Of a stretch of DNA of 64,000 bases, positions 21,857-32,219 are shown in pieces (the stretch's first letter is position 1; each line of letters begins with the position of its first letter). The notes beneath the pieces were generated by a model. That model did no database searches and had not been told where the DNA came from. It saw nothing but the letters and a program-made list of their open reading frames with translations. The DNA is from Kosakonia oryzendophytica (GTDB lineage Bacteria > Pseudomonadota > Gammaproteobacteria > Enterobacterales > Enterobacteriaceae). The position numbers were made by a program, and so were the translations under genes. Location: the NCBI RefSeq assembly GCF_900094925.1, contig NZ_FMAY01000006.1, positions 1-64,000 of the forward strand. Reading direction: 5' to 3'.

Positions 21857-21888
21857 GTCTGTAGAAAAGTGAGATGAGGAGCGGATCC

Positions 21889-22530
21889 ATGAAAGCGTAC
21901 CAGCGTCAGTTTATTGAATTTGCGCTTAACAAACAGGTACTCAAGTTTGGCGAATTTACGCTGAAATCCGGGCGTAAAAGCCCCTATTTCTTCAACGCCG
22001 GGCTATTTAATACCGGGCGCGATCTGGCGTTGTTAGGGCGTTTTTACGCCGAAGCGCTGGTGGATTCCGGCATTGATTTCGACCTGTTGTTTGGCCCGGC
22101 TTACAAAGGGATCCCAATCGCCACCACTACCGCTGTCGCGCTGGCGGAACATCATGAGCGCGATGTACCTTACTGCTTTAACCGCAAAGAGGCCAAAGAT
22201 CACGGCGAAGGCGGTAATCTGGTTGGCAGCGCGTTGCAGGGGCGTGTCATGCTGGTGGACGACGTGATCACCGCAGGCACCGCTATTCGTGAGTCGATGG
22301 AAATTATCCAGGCTAACGGGGCGACGCTGGCGGGCGTGCTGATTTCGCTGGATCGTCAGGAGCGTGGCCGCGCGGATATCTCCGCGATCCAGGAAGTTGA
22401 ACGGGACTATGGCTGCAAAGTGATCGCCATCATCACGCTGAAAGAGTTGATTGCCTATCTGGAAGAGAAGCCGGAAATGGCCGATCACCTGGCTGCTGTT
22501 CGCGCTTATCGCGAGCAGTACGGCGTTTAA
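21889..22530 (+). CDS. pyrE: Orotate phosphoribosyltransferase
   Basis: PyrE converts orotate and PRPP to orotidine monophosphate, the fifth step of pyrimidine synthesis. The 213 residues equal the E. coli length. The PRPP-binding motif [13 protein letters not shown] and the catalytic loop [12 protein letters not shown] are present. The start at 21889 ([13 protein letters not shown]) has GAGGAGCGG upstream; the five-residue extension is probably not translated. It is expressed through the rph-pyrE attenuator. Confidence 0.97.
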   Translation: MKAYQRQFIEFALNKQVLKFGEFTLKSGRKSPYFFNAGLFNTGRDLALLGRFYAEALVDSGIDFDLLFGPAYKGIPIATTTAVALAEHHERDVPYCFNRKEAKDHGEGGNLVGSALQGRVMLVDDVITAGTAIRESMEIIQANGATLAGVLISLDRQERGRADISAIQEVERDYGCKVIAIITLKELIAYLEEKPEMADHLAAVRAYREQYGV

Positions 22531-22537
22531 ATCTCTG

Positions 22538-22558
22538 CCCGGCAGGTTGCCTGCCGGG
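22538..22558. terminator. GC-rich hairpin between convergent genes
   Basis: A nine-pair stem CCCGGCAGG / CCTGCCGGG with a three-base loop sits between the 3' ends of pyrE and the gluconolactonase-like gene. There is no clear T run on either side, so it may be a weak bidirectional terminator or only an mRNA end-stabilising stem. Confidence 0.45.
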
Positions 22559-22564
22559 TCAGTG

Positions 22565-23581
22565 TTACAGCAGCTTCGCGCCTTGCGTATTTACATACAG
22601 TGAATAGATCGAGGTGCTGGCGGCCATAAACAGGCGGTTACGTTGTTCGCCACCAAAACAGAGATTTGCGCAGCGTTCCGGCAGATGGATCATGCCAATC
22701 GCCTTGCCTTGCGGGTTGAAGATGCGTACGCCGTCCAGCTCTTCCGTGCCCATACCCCAGCCGCACCACAAGTTGCCATGTACATCAATGGCGATACCGT
22801 CCGCTGTTCCGTTGTCGCAGTCGATATGCACCCGTTTATTTTTTAGCTGATTACCCACCACATCCCATGCCAGAATTAAACGATTAGGCGTGGCGCGGCT
22901 CTCCACTACATACAGCGTTTTTTGGTCGGCAGAGAAGCAGATCCCGTTCGGGCCTTTGACATCTCCCAGCACAACTTCCAGCTTGCGTGTCTCCGGATCG
23001 AGACGATAAACATTCTGCGGCAGTTGCGACTCGGCTTTATGCCCTTCATAGAACCCGGCAATGCCGAATGGCGGATCGGTAAACCAGATGGAACCATCTG
23101 ACTTCACGGCGATATCGTTGGGGGAGTTCAGCGGTTTTCCTTCAAAATTGTCTGCCAGCACAGTGATTGTGCCGTCGTACTCGGTTCGCGTGATGCGGCG
23201 GGTATCATGTTCACAGCTGATTAGCCTGCCTTGCCTGTCGCGGGCGTGTCCGTTGGCGTTATTTGCGGGCTTGCGAAAGAGGCTGGTCTCGCCGGTTGCT
23301 TCGTCCCAGCGCATCACCGCGTTGTTAGGAATATCGCTCCACAGCAACATACGGGTATCGCCGAACCAGACGGGGCCTTCCGCCCAGCGGCAGCCGGTAG
23401 CGAGTTGCTCGACTTTGGCACTGGAGACCATATAGTCGCGGAAGCTGTCGTCCAGCGCGACGATGCTGGGATCCGGGTAGCGGGGGGAGGGGGCCCAGGC
23501 TGCGAGGCTTTTGTGGCTGAGTAGTAACGACGCGGTGGCGATACCACTGAGTTTTAGCAGTTCCCGACGAGATGTTGCCAT
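22565..23581 (-). CDS. Tat-exported SMP-30/gluconolactonase family protein
   Basis: This 338-residue protein is a six-bladed propeller of the SMP-30/gluconolactonase/LRE family, which hydrolyses sugar lactones. The N-terminus MATSRRELLKLSG followed by a hydrophobic stretch and SLAA is a twin-arginine (Tat) signal, so a periplasmic location is likely. Candidate metal ligands are visible: Glu in CRWAEGPVWFGD, Asn in SPNDIAVKSDGS and in GPNGICFSADQ, and Asp in TADGIAIDVHGN. No such gene lies between pyrE and slmA in E. coli K-12, so this is a lineage-specific insertion, though GC content resembles the core. The substrate is unknown; gluconolactone is the usual guess. No co-directional partner is within operon distance. 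Confidence 0.85.
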   Translation of the reverse strand: MATSRRELLKLSGIATASLLLSHKSLAAWAPSPRYPDPSIVALDDSFRDYMVSSAKVEQLATGCRWAEGPVWFGDTRMLLWSDIPNNAVMRWDEATGETSLFRKPANNANGHARDRQGRLISCEHDTRRITRTEYDGTITVLADNFEGKPLNSPNDIAVKSDGSIWFTDPPFGIAGFYEGHKAESQLPQNVYRLDPETRKLEVVLGDVKGPNGICFSADQKTLYVVESRATPNRLILAWDVVGNQLKNKRVHIDCDNGTADGIAIDVHGNLWCGWGMGTEELDGVRIFNPQGKAIGMIHLPERCANLCFGGEQRNRLFMAASTSIYSLYVNTQGAKLL

Positions 23582-23762
23582 CCGGTCTCTCCTTATTTGT
23601 AGGGTATTTTTAAGATGATTTGCGTTAAGTGGAATTGTCTTGCCAGAGGGAGGTTAGGAAATGTTAGATGCGGCGACATCTGGCATCTCAACGAATTCCG
23701 TTGGGCTTTTTCACAGAGAGTGGGGAAATGAGAATGCAGCCACACGGGGCTGCATGGAGAGA

Positions 23763-24359
23763 TTATTGCAATTGCGCGGCTAACAACGGCCAGCGGGTCT
23801 CAAAGTCATCGGTCGGACTGTATTTAAATTCGCTACGCACATAGCGCGATAGCATGCCTTCGCAAAAGGCCAGTAGCTGGCTCGCCAGCAGGGTTTCATC
23901 GTGAGTGAACCCTTCGCCTTCACGCATTTTGCGCTCGCGCAGAACCTGGCGTAACTGCGCTTCAATGCGCTCAAACAGCTGGTTGATACGCCCTTGCAGA
24001 CGGTCCTGTTCAAACATCAGCGCGTGACCGGTCATGATGCGCGTCAGACCTGGATTGCGCTCGCCGAACCCCAGAATCAGCAGCACGATCAAACGCAGGC
24101 GCGCCGTTGTGTCTTTCTCATCCTTCAAAATCAGGTTGATGCGAGTAATCAGGCTATCTTCGATAAACTCAATCAGACTATCGAACATGCGCGTTTTACT
24201 GGGAAAATGACGATACAGCGCGGCTTCAGAAACGCCGACGGACGCCGCCAGTTTCGCTGTGGTGATGCGTTGGCTTCCATCGCTGGATTCCAGCATCAGC
24301 GCCAGAGACTGAAGTATTTCTTCGCGACGATTCCTTTTCGCAGTTTGTTTTTCTGCCAT
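23763..24359 (-). CDS. slmA: Nucleoid occlusion factor SlmA
   Basis: SlmA is a TetR-family DNA-binding protein that blocks FtsZ ring assembly over the nucleoid. The 198 residues equal the E. coli length. The helix-turn-helix is at about residues 28-60 ([23 protein letters not shown]), followed by the helical dimerisation and FtsZ-binding domain. The protein works by binding SBS sites around the chromosome and is not a metabolite-responsive repressor. Confidence 0.97.
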   Translation of the reverse strand: MAEKQTAKRNRREEILQSLALMLESSDGSQRITTAKLAASVGVSEAALYRHFPSKTRMFDSLIEFIEDSLITRINLILKDEKDTTARLRLIVLLILGFGERNPGLTRIMTGHALMFEQDRLQGRINQLFERIEAQLRQVLRERKMREGEGFTHDETLLASQLLAFCEGMLSRYVRSEFKYSPTDDFETRWPLLAAQLQ

Positions 24360-24483
24360 GTTCTAAAATACCCCTGAAAAATAAGCACTCGTCAGGCGAG
24401 CAGCCACACAGCGACCGCAAACGTTGCGCGTTTGCGGTGATGTTATCGCGTTATTTCGCAGTGTGATGCGTTAAAAAAGACCG

Positions 24484-24942
24484 TTACTGGCGGCCAGAAT
24501 GGCCGAAGCCGCCTTCGCCGCGCTCGGTCGCATCGAAGTCTTCCACCAGGTTAAATTCCGCCTGCACCACGGGTACAAATACCATCTGCGCAATACGTTC
24601 GCCGGGGACGATAGTAAAGCTGTCGTGTCCGCGGTTCCATACGGAAACCATCAACTGGCCCTGATAATCCGAGTCGATCAGCCCGACCAGGTTGCCCAGC
24701 ACTACGCCATGTTTATGACCCAGTCCTGAACGTGGCAGGATAACTGCAGCCAGCGCCGGGTCGGCAATATGGATTGCCAGACCAGTCGGCAGCAACGTTG
24801 TCGCGCCCGGAGCCAGCTCAATTGCGGCGTCGAGACAGGCGCGCAGGTCAAGTCCGGCGGAACCGGAGGTGGCGTATGTCGGCAGCGGGAATTCGTTGCC
24901 AACGCGCGGGTCCAGAATCTTAACGTCGATTTTTTTCATCAT
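24484..24942 (-). CDS. dut: dUTPase
   Basis: Deoxyuridine triphosphatase hydrolyses dUTP to dUMP and keeps uracil out of DNA. The 152-residue product ([15 protein letters not shown]) carries the trimeric dUTPase motifs [47 protein letters not shown] and the C-terminal [12 protein letters not shown]. The start at 24942 matches E. coli; the upstream extension lies within coaBC. It overlaps the end of coaBC by 23 bases, which implies coupled translation. Confidence 0.97.
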   Translation of the reverse strand: MMKKIDVKILDPRVGNEFPLPTYATSGSAGLDLRACLDAAIELAPGATTLLPTGLAIHIADPALAAVILPRSGLGHKHGVVLGNLVGLIDSDYQGQLMVSVWNRGHDSFTIVPGERIAQMVFVPVVQAEFNLVEDFDATERGEGGFGHSGRQ

Positions 24943-26134
24943 AACGGGTAACGATCTCGTCCAGTAATAGGTGTCCCAGAAGTTCCTTGCGTTCCAGCGG
25001 TAAGCGTTTGTCGCCCTCCTGCCAGAAAAGGTGTAATGCGTTGCTGTCGCTATTAAAGCCTTGATCGGATTGCGAAACATCGTTAGCGCAAATTAAATCG
25101 AGGTTTTTGCGGGCGCGTTTTTGCCGGGCATATTCTTCCACATTATTTGTTTCGGCGGCAAACCCAACGACATAAGGCCGGTTGGTGGAGAGCGCGGCGA
25201 CACCCGCTACAATATCCGGGTTTTTTATCATTTTTATCGTGATTTCATCGCCTTGCTTTTTGATCTTTTCTTCAGCAATGCTCGCGGCACGATAATCCGC
25301 AACGGCGGCGCAGCCGATAAAAATATGCTGCTGTTGCACGCCTTTTTGCACAGCGGCTTCCATCTCCAGCGCGGTGGTGACATCCACACGTTGTACGAAA
25401 GCCGGTGTAGGCAATGAAACCGGGCCGGAAACCAGCGTCACCTTCGCGCCACGGCTGGCGGCGGCAGCGGCGATGGCGAAGCCCATCTTCCCGGAGCTGA
25501 GATTGGTGATATAGCGCACTGGATCCAGCGGTTCACGCGTTGGACCGGCGGTAATCATGATGTTCAGATGTTGCAGATCTTTGACTGGCGAGAAATGTGC
25601 GGCCGCCAGATCGACAATCGTCAGCGGATCCAGCATCCGGCCGGGGCCAACGTCTCCGCAGGCCTGACTGCCGCTGTCTGGTCCCCATAACAGTAGCCCG
25701 CGCGAGGCAAGCACTTGCAAATTATGCTGAGTAGCGGCGGCGCGATACATCTGCTGGTTCATGGCTGGCACCACCGCGACGGGCGATGGCGTAGCAAGGC
25801 AAATAGTAGAGACCAGGTCGTTGGCCATCCCGGCGGCAACGCGGGCGATTAAGTCGGCGGTCGCGGGTGCCAGGATCACCAAATCAGCCCATTTCCCCAG
25901 TTCAATATGGCCCATTGCCGCTTCTGCCGCAGGATCCAACAGGCTGTCGGAAACCGGGTGCCCGGACACGGCCTGCAGGCTCATTGGCGTAATAAAGGCT
26001 TTGGCGGCCTCGGTCATTGCGACGCGGACTTCCGCGCCGCGATCGCGCAAACGGCGCACCAGCTCAGGCGCTTTATAGGCTGCGATGCCGCCGCTTACGC
26101 CGAGGACAATTTTTTTACCCGCCAGACTCATCAT
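24920..26134 (-). CDS. coaBC: Phosphopantothenoylcysteine synthetase/decarboxylase
   Basis: This bifunctional enzyme makes 4'-phosphopantetheine in coenzyme A synthesis. The N-terminal flavoprotein decarboxylase (CoaC) has GGIAAYK, the active-site His in [11 protein letters not shown] and the Cys in [12 protein letters not shown]. The C-terminal synthetase (CoaB) follows, with [16 protein letters not shown] and the lysine-rich AEEKIKKQ. The 404-residue length is close to the 406 of E. coli. The start at 26134 has AGGA seven bases upstream; an ATG one codon later is equally possible. It is divergent from radC, with 171 bases between. Confidence 0.96.
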   Translation of the reverse strand: MMSLAGKKIVLGVSGGIAAYKAPELVRRLRDRGAEVRVAMTEAAKAFITPMSLQAVSGHPVSDSLLDPAAEAAMGHIELGKWADLVILAPATADLIARVAAGMANDLVSTICLATPSPVAVVPAMNQQMYRAAATQHNLQVLASRGLLLWGPDSGSQACGDVGPGRMLDPLTIVDLAAAHFSPVKDLQHLNIMITAGPTREPLDPVRYITNLSSGKMGFAIAAAAASRGAKVTLVSGPVSLPTPAFVQRVDVTTALEMEAAVQKGVQQQHIFIGCAAVADYRAASIAEEKIKKQGDEITIKMIKNPDIVAGVAALSTNRPYVVGFAAETNNVEEYARQKRARKNLDLICANDVSQSDQGFNSDSNALHLFWQEGDKRLPLERKELLGHLLLDEIVTRYDEKNRR

Positions 26135-26305
26135 GATTCTTTCCTGTTGGATTTCACCAGAAGCTGGGCATTTTATCACAATCCTGATGTTGTCGTGCTT
26201 TTGCCCGCCAACCACTTTGCGAGGCGCGACGCAGGGTAAGCAATCCGCAGTCGATGTGGTGGAATGCAGTATGGCAGCATGAGCGCGAGAGATGGAGGAA
26301 AGTAC

Positions 26306-26974
26306 ATGGATATTGTTTTTACCCCCCTGAAACCGCGGGAAAAAATGCTGAAATACGGCATTGAGTCGCTGACAGATATTGAGTTATTAGCGCTGTTCTT
26401 ACGTACCGGTACGCCAGAAAAGTGCGTACTCACCATCGCCCGGGAAATGCTAACGCATTTTGGCTCGCTGTATGCGCTGCTCTCTTCCAGCCTTGAGGAT
26501 TTTAAGGATATACAAGGTATTGGCCTTGCCAAGTATGCGCAGTTGAGAGGGATCGGCGAGCTGGCCCGGCGCTATTACAATGCGCGTTTGTTGGAGGAGA
26601 GTTCGCTCTTAAGCCCGGAAATGGCGCGGGAGTTCCTGCAAAGCCAGTTGATGAGCGAAGAGCGCGAGATCTTCATGGTGATCTTTCTGGATAACCAAAA
26701 CCGGATACTGAAGCACAGTCGTTTGTTCAGCGGTACCATCAATAACGTAGAGGTACACCCGCGAGAAATTGTCCGCGAAGCGTTAAAAGTGAATGCAGCG
26801 GGCGTGATCCTCGCGCATAATCACCCCTCAGGTAATGCTGAGCCAAGTAAAGCGGATAAGCAGATCACCGAACGCGTGGTAAAATGCTGCCAGTTCATGG
26901 GCATACGAGTGCTTGATCACCTTGTTATCGGGCGTGGAGAGAGCGTTTCGTTTGCAGAGCGTGGCTGGATTTAG
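26306..26974 (+). CDS. radC: RadC family JAB-domain protein
   Basis: The 222-residue protein is the chromosomal RadC (YicR), with an N-terminal helix-hairpin-helix region ([24 protein letters not shown]) and a C-terminal JAB/MPN domain. The metal motif [14 protein letters not shown] is complete. Despite the name, a role in DNA repair has been disproved in E. coli, and its biochemical function is unclear. The start at 26306 has GGAGGA upstream; an upstream extension to 26264 is not supported. Confidence 0.93.
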   Translation: MDIVFTPLKPREKMLKYGIESLTDIELLALFLRTGTPEKCVLTIAREMLTHFGSLYALLSSSLEDFKDIQGIGLAKYAQLRGIGELARRYYNARLLEESSLLSPEMAREFLQSQLMSEEREIFMVIFLDNQNRILKHSRLFSGTINNVEVHPREIVREALKVNAAGVILAHNHPSGNAEPSKADKQITERVVKCCQFMGIRVLDHLVIGRGESVSFAERGWI

Positions 26975-27016
26975 ACCACTTTGCGCGATCCATCGGGATC
27001 TTTGTCTGTTCGGGAC

Positions 27017-27045
27017 TTGAGCACACCGCCGACTCAGCGTATACT
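27017..27045 (+). promoter_or_regulatory. Sigma-70 promoter upstream of rpmB
   Basis: TTGAGC at 27017-27022 and TATACT at 27040-27045 are separated by 17 bases, a good sigma-70 promoter. It leaves a leader of about 140 bases before rpmB, as is common for ribosomal protein operons. Confidence 0.75.
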
Positions 27046-27169
27046 ACGCCACCTTTGAGAATCTCGGGTTTGGCATTTGGGCCTGGCAATCGAGAGTTCA
27101 CATTGAACTGCGATGACCGGGCTGTAAAGCCTGACGAGGCGCCGATACCCCATACGAAGCTCGAGCTAA

Positions 27170-27427
<258 letters not shown>

Positions 27428-27444
27428 GTACTTAGAGGATATAA

Positions 27445-27615
<171 letters not shown>

Positions 27616-27633
27616 TTTTAGTTTTCTTGAACA

Positions 27634-27658
27634 AAAACCCCGCATTGTCGGGGTTTTT
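27634..27658 (+). terminator. Terminator after rpmBG
   Basis: The stem AAAAACCCCG / CGGGGTTTTT with a short loop is followed by T-rich sequence, 18 bases after the rpmG stop. mutM starts about 30 bases further on, so some read-through into mutM is likely. Confidence 0.88.
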
Positions 27659-27690
27659 GCATTTCTGATAACCCGCAAGCCGGAGACGAG

Positions 27691-28500
27691 ATGCCTGAAT
27701 TACCCGAAGTCGAAACCAGCCGTCGTGGCATAGAACCGCATTTGGTAGGTGAAACCATTCTTCATGCGGTGGTACGCAACGGGCGATTACGCTGGCCGGT
27801 TTCTGAAGAGATCCACAGCCTGAGCGATAAACGTGTGCTCAGCGTTCAGCGCCGCGCCAAATATCTGCTGCTGGAGCTACCGGACGGCTGGATCATCATC
27901 CATCTTGGTATGTCCGGTAGCCTGCGCATTCTTCCCTACGAATTACCGGCAGAGAAACACGACCACGTCGATTTGGTGATGAGTAATGGCAAAGTACTGC
28001 GTTACACCGATCCTCGCCGTTTTGGCGCGTGGCTGTGGACGAAAGAGCTTGAGGGCCACAACGTACTGGCGCATCTCGGGCCGGAGCCGTTAAGTGAGGC
28101 GTTTAACGCCAGCTATCTTCAACAGAGATGTGCGAAGAAAAAAACCGCTATCAAACCCTGGCTAATGGATAACAAGCTGGTGGTGGGTGTTGGCAACATC
28201 TACGCCAGCGAATCGCTGTTTGCCGCAGGGATCCACCCCGATCGCCTTGCTTCATCACTTTCGGCGCAGGAGTGTGAAATCCTGGTGCGCGTGATCAAAG
28301 CCGTTTTGCTGCGATCCATTGAGCAGGGTGGAACCACGCTGAAAGACTTTTTGCAAAGCGACGGGAAACCGGGCTATTTTGCGCAGGAATTGCAGGTGTA
28401 CGGGCGGGAAGGTGAGCCTTGTCGCGTATGCGGTACGCCAATCGTTGCGACTAAGCACGCACAGCGTTCAACGTTTTATTGTCGTCGTTGCCAGAAATAA
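27691..28500 (+). CDS. mutM: Formamidopyrimidine-DNA glycosylase MutM
   Basis: MutM (Fpg) removes 8-oxoguanine and formamidopyrimidines from DNA and cuts the abasic site. The 269 residues equal the E. coli length. The catalytic N-terminal Pro after the initiator Met and the following Glu are present ([13 protein letters not shown]). The helix-two-turn-helix is in the middle, and the C-terminal zinc finger [18 protein letters not shown] closes with YCRRCQK. The next 75 bases hold a GC-rich stem (GGCCTGC / GCAGGCC at about 28540-28562) between the convergent ends of mutM and coaD. Confidence 0.97.
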   Translation: MPELPEVETSRRGIEPHLVGETILHAVVRNGRLRWPVSEEIHSLSDKRVLSVQRRAKYLLLELPDGWIIIHLGMSGSLRILPYELPAEKHDHVDLVMSNGKVLRYTDPRRFGAWLWTKELEGHNVLAHLGPEPLSEAFNASYLQQRCAKKKTAIKPWLMDNKLVVGVGNIYASESLFAAGIHPDRLASSLSAQECEILVRVIKAVLLRSIEQGGTTLKDFLQSDGKPGYFAQELQVYGREGEPCRVCGTPIVATKHAQRSTFYCRRCQK

Positions 28501-28575
28501 ATCCGGCATTTTTTGCGCCTGGTGACGGCACGCTTACCGGGCCTGCAATTTCCGCAGGCCGGACAGGTAGGCCGC

Positions 28576-29058
<483 letters not shown>

Positions 29059-29829
29059 TTATTCTTTCTCTGAATAACCGTGGTTCAGTGCCCACAGCCC
29101 GGTGTATTTATTGAAAGTATACTGCGCGTTAACCACCGCCAGCAGCCAGCCTTGTTTGCCATCAAACACGCCGCCGCGTAACAGCAGGGTTTTGCAAAAG
29201 GCGCCCAAAGTATGGGCGAAAATTCCCGGAAGCGAGGTTTTTTTTCCGCGTTGATGGCGCTCCTGCGCCCACGCAGCCGCGTAATTGAGCTGTTTGCGCT
29301 GGAAACTGAAGAAATCCCGGCAGGTCAGATGCAGCAAATCCCCACTCAGCGCAATCACCTGCGCCTGTGGCGCTTCCAGCGACTCATGCACAAGATTATC
29401 GTTGTACTGGTAGCGCTCGCGCTCATACAAACGCGTTACGCGATCGGGATACCAGCCACTGTGGCGCATAAAGCGACCGAGAAAATAGTTTCGACGGGCG
29501 ATGCTGTAAACCGCGCCCGGTTGCGGTGCATCAAGCACGGCACGCAGTGTCTGCGCCAGTTCCGGTGTGACGCGCTCATCGGTGTCGATCATCAGGATAT
29601 AATCGCCGTTGGCATAGCGCTGTGCCCGCTGGCGCTGAATGCCATAACCGGGCCATTCAGCACTGCTAAAGACTTTTGCACCGGCGCGGGTGGCAATGCC
29701 GACGGTGTCATCCTCACTACCGGAATCCAGTACTACAATTTCATCTGCCCAGGCGACGGACGCCAGGCAATCCGGCAGCAGATCCGCCGCGTTTTTGGCG
29801 ATCATCACCACCGACAAACGTCTGGACAT
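29059..29829 (-). CDS. waaE: LPS core beta-1,4-glucosyltransferase WaaE
   Basis: This 256-residue GT2 glycosyltransferase matches WaaE of Klebsiella and Serratia, which adds beta-1,4-glucose to heptose I of the inner core. Features are the N-terminal [18 protein letters not shown], the [11 protein letters not shown] loop, the DTD motif in LMIDTDERV and the conserved [17 protein letters not shown]. The start at 29829 shares one base with the waaA stop (TAATG), so the two are coupled; the 34-residue extension inside waaA is rejected. Its presence indicates an inner core like that of Klebsiella and not that of E. coli K-12. Confidence 0.9.
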   Translation of the reverse strand: MSRRLSVVMIAKNAADLLPDCLASVAWADEIVVLDSGSEDDTVGIATRAGAKVFSSAEWPGYGIQRQRAQRYANGDYILMIDTDERVTPELAQTLRAVLDAPQPGAVYSIARRNYFLGRFMRHSGWYPDRVTRLYERERYQYNDNLVHESLEAPQAQVIALSGDLLHLTCRDFFSFQRKQLNYAAAWAQERHQRGKKTSLPGIFAHTLGAFCKTLLLRGGVFDGKQGWLLAVVNAQYTFNKYTGLWALNHGYSEKE

Positions 29830-31103
29830 TAATGGCTCCGCTGAGGCAAATACGGTTGCAGGAGTTGCAGCAGGCGCGCCAGTGCCCCCTGGTTCTGGTG
29901 CAGCACTTCCACTGCATGGCGCCCGTACCATAAACGATAGTCTTCATCAGTTAGCAGCGTCGACACCTCTTTCACCAGCGAATCCGCATCGGTGACGGTA
30001 ATCAGCCCTTCCGCTTCCTGCAAACGCGCGCAGATATCTTTGAAATTAAAGGTGTGCGGCCCCATCAGCACCGGAATAGCATGCGCTGCGGGCTCCAGTG
30101 GGTTATGGCCACCGCGCTCCACCAGACTGCCGCCAACAAAGGCCAGGTCGGCAATGCCGTACAGCAGCATCAATTCACCCATGGTATCGCCAATCACCAC
30201 TTGGGTACTGCCGGAAGGGATTTCGCCCGTACTGCGCAAGGTGTAACTGAACCCGGATTTTTGCGTCATATTGCGGGCGTCCGGGAAACGTTCCGGATGA
30301 CGCGGAACCAGAATCAGCAGCAAATCCGGGAAACTCTCCAGAAGTTTGCGGTGTGCCTGTAAAATAATGGCCTCTTCGCCATCGTGTGTGCTGGTGGCAA
30401 TCCACACTTTACGGCGCGGCGCCCACTGGCGACGCAGGGTAACCGCGCGCGCGGCAAGTTCCGGCGTTACCGAAATATCGAATTTCAAACTGCCGGTCAC
30501 CGTCAGTTGATTGCGTTTCAGCCCGAGTTGCAGAAAACGATCGCCATCTTCCTGATTTTGCGCGGCAATGAGCGTGATTTTGCTCAGCAGGCGGCGCATA
30601 AATTTCCCCAGTTTCCCATACCCTTTCGCTGACCGCTCCGACAGGCGCGCATTGGCGATCACCAGCGGGATTTTCCGGGTGTTGAGCGCGGAAATCATAT
30701 TCGGCCACAGTTCCGTCTCCATCACGATCACCAGCTTCGGGCGAACGGTGTTAAAGAAACGGTTCATGGCGCAGGGCAGGTCATAGGGCAAATAGACGTG
30801 ATGAACATCTTTACCAAACGCCGACATCACGCGTTCTGAACCGGTTGGCGTCATGGTGGTGACAGTGATGGGCAGTGAAGGATAGCGATGACGCAAGGCT
30901 CGCACCAGCGGGATCGCCGCCAGCGTTTCGCCAACGGATACAGAATGCAACAAAATACCGTCCGGCTTCACTTTGTTACGACAGAATCCATAACGCTCGG
31001 CCCAGCGTTTACGGTAAGCAGGGGCCTTGCGGCTGCGAAGTAATAATCGCAACCACACCAGAGGCTGAATGACGTAGAGCAGGGTGGTATACAACAATTC
31101 CAA
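29829..31103 (-). CDS. waaA: Kdo transferase WaaA
   Basis: WaaA (KdtA) transfers two Kdo residues to lipid IVA at the cytoplasmic face of the inner membrane. It has an N-terminal anchor ([20 protein letters not shown]) and GT30 motifs [40 protein letters not shown]-like and [10 protein letters not shown]. Where E. coli has its start codon this sequence reads CGC TTG GAA TTG, so I propose the TTG at 31103 (424 residues, 425 in E. coli) with GGAT upstream. An ATG at 31148 would add 15 residues without a clear ribosome-binding site. The function is certain, the start is not. Confidence 0.93.
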   Translation of the reverse strand: MELLYTTLLYVIQPLVWLRLLLRSRKAPAYRKRWAERYGFCRNKVKPDGILLHSVSVGETLAAIPLVRALRHRYPSLPITVTTMTPTGSERVMSAFGKDVHHVYLPYDLPCAMNRFFNTVRPKLVIVMETELWPNMISALNTRKIPLVIANARLSERSAKGYGKLGKFMRRLLSKITLIAAQNQEDGDRFLQLGLKRNQLTVTGSLKFDISVTPELAARAVTLRRQWAPRRKVWIATSTHDGEEAIILQAHRKLLESFPDLLLILVPRHPERFPDARNMTQKSGFSYTLRSTGEIPSGSTQVVIGDTMGELMLLYGIADLAFVGGSLVERGGHNPLEPAAHAIPVLMGPHTFNFKDICARLQEAEGLITVTDADSLVKEVSTLLTDEDYRLWYGRHAVEVLHQNQGALARLLQLLQPYLPQRSH

Positions 31104-31195
31104 GCGACTATCCGTTTTTTTGAGATTCGGCGGGCAAATTCTAAGCATTTAGGCACGTTAAAGCTATACCTTTGGCGTGCCTGCAAGAGAAGCTA

Positions 31196-32182
31196 TCAGG
31201 CATGGCGATAAGGCTTGAGGCGGAAATAACGTCGGCCCAGGCGCCAGCGTAAACGCAGTGTACAGGCATTCTTCCAGATCAGCCGCCAGATACCGCGATC
31301 GAAAAACTCGTTAATAATTATGCGCTTCTTCTCTTCATCTTTCATGCAATCAAAGGTATGGATAATGCCAAGACCTTCTTTAGCGATTTGCCAGCGGCAG
31401 GCAGAAATCTGTTTTGCTTTAGCCGCATAGCGCTGATTGATTGCCTCAAGCATTTCGAGAATTTTCATATAATGGCGCGCTGAGCGCATTAACGTGTCGT
31501 CATTATCGGGTTTGTGCGACACTGATTCAGAGTGAATGTAATAATCGTAGAACTGCTCGCTGGTGTATTGCACGCGCTCAGCTGCCAGCAGGACTTCCGT
31601 GGTCCAGGGAATGTCCTGGTGACGTAGACCCGGTTCGAAATGAAAGGCATGCTGCTGGATAAACGCACGACGATATATATTCAGCCAGGTAACATGCAGG
31701 AATTTACGTGAATCAAGCGCCTGTTTAAGCCAGATATGGCCCGCAATGACGCCTGTTGAGGCGAGTCGCTCCGGTGGAAAAATTGGGTGCACATCTTTTC
31801 TTTTTTCATAGACGTAGCGGCCATTACAGGTTGCGACGTCCAGGTTTCCCGTTTCCGCCATATTGAGCAGTGTGTTGTACATGCCGGGGTAAATTTTGTC
31901 GTCAATATCTGGAAACGTCAGATATTTACCGGTGGCGACAGCCAATCCGCTGTTGCGCGCCACGGATACGCCCTGATTAGTCTGTTGAATAAGCTGGACG
32001 TTTTGCAATCTCTCTTTCCAGTTATCAATCACGGCCAGGCTCCCGTCGGTGGAGCCGTCATTCACCAGAATGAGTTCATAACTGTTTAGTTGCTGCTGCT
32101 CAATGCTTTCAAAAAACTGATCGAGGAATTTTTCGCCGTTATAAACGGCAACGACGATGCTAAGTAAAGGAGACTGACTCAT
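31196..32182 (-). CDS. WaaH-like GT2 core glycosyltransferase
   Basis: This 328-residue GT2 enzyme has the nucleotide-sugar domain LLSIVVAVYNGEKFLDQF with LVNDGSTDGS, ARNSGLAVATGKYL and a DIDD metal motif. The middle (LDVATCNGRYVYE, LASTGVIAGHIWLKQAL, GLRHQDIPWTTEVLLAAERVQYT) closely follows E. coli WaaH (YibD), which adds glucuronic acid to heptose III under PhoB control. Here the gene is inside the core operon and not beside tdh. It could therefore be a core uronic acid or hexose transferase; the exact donor and acceptor cannot be read from sequence. A 37-base gap separates it from wabH. Confidence 0.75.
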   Translation of the reverse strand: MSQSPLLSIVVAVYNGEKFLDQFFESIEQQQLNSYELILVNDGSTDGSLAVIDNWKERLQNVQLIQQTNQGVSVARNSGLAVATGKYLTFPDIDDKIYPGMYNTLLNMAETGNLDVATCNGRYVYEKRKDVHPIFPPERLASTGVIAGHIWLKQALDSRKFLHVTWLNIYRRAFIQQHAFHFEPGLRHQDIPWTTEVLLAAERVQYTSEQFYDYYIHSESVSHKPDNDDTLMRSARHYMKILEMLEAINQRYAAKAKQISACRWQIAKEGLGIIHTFDCMKDEEKKRIIINEFFDRGIWRLIWKNACTLRLRWRLGRRYFRLKPYRHA

Positions 32183-32219
32183 AGATGGTCCGCTATCGTG
32201 TCCTGGTGTTCATTGTGCG

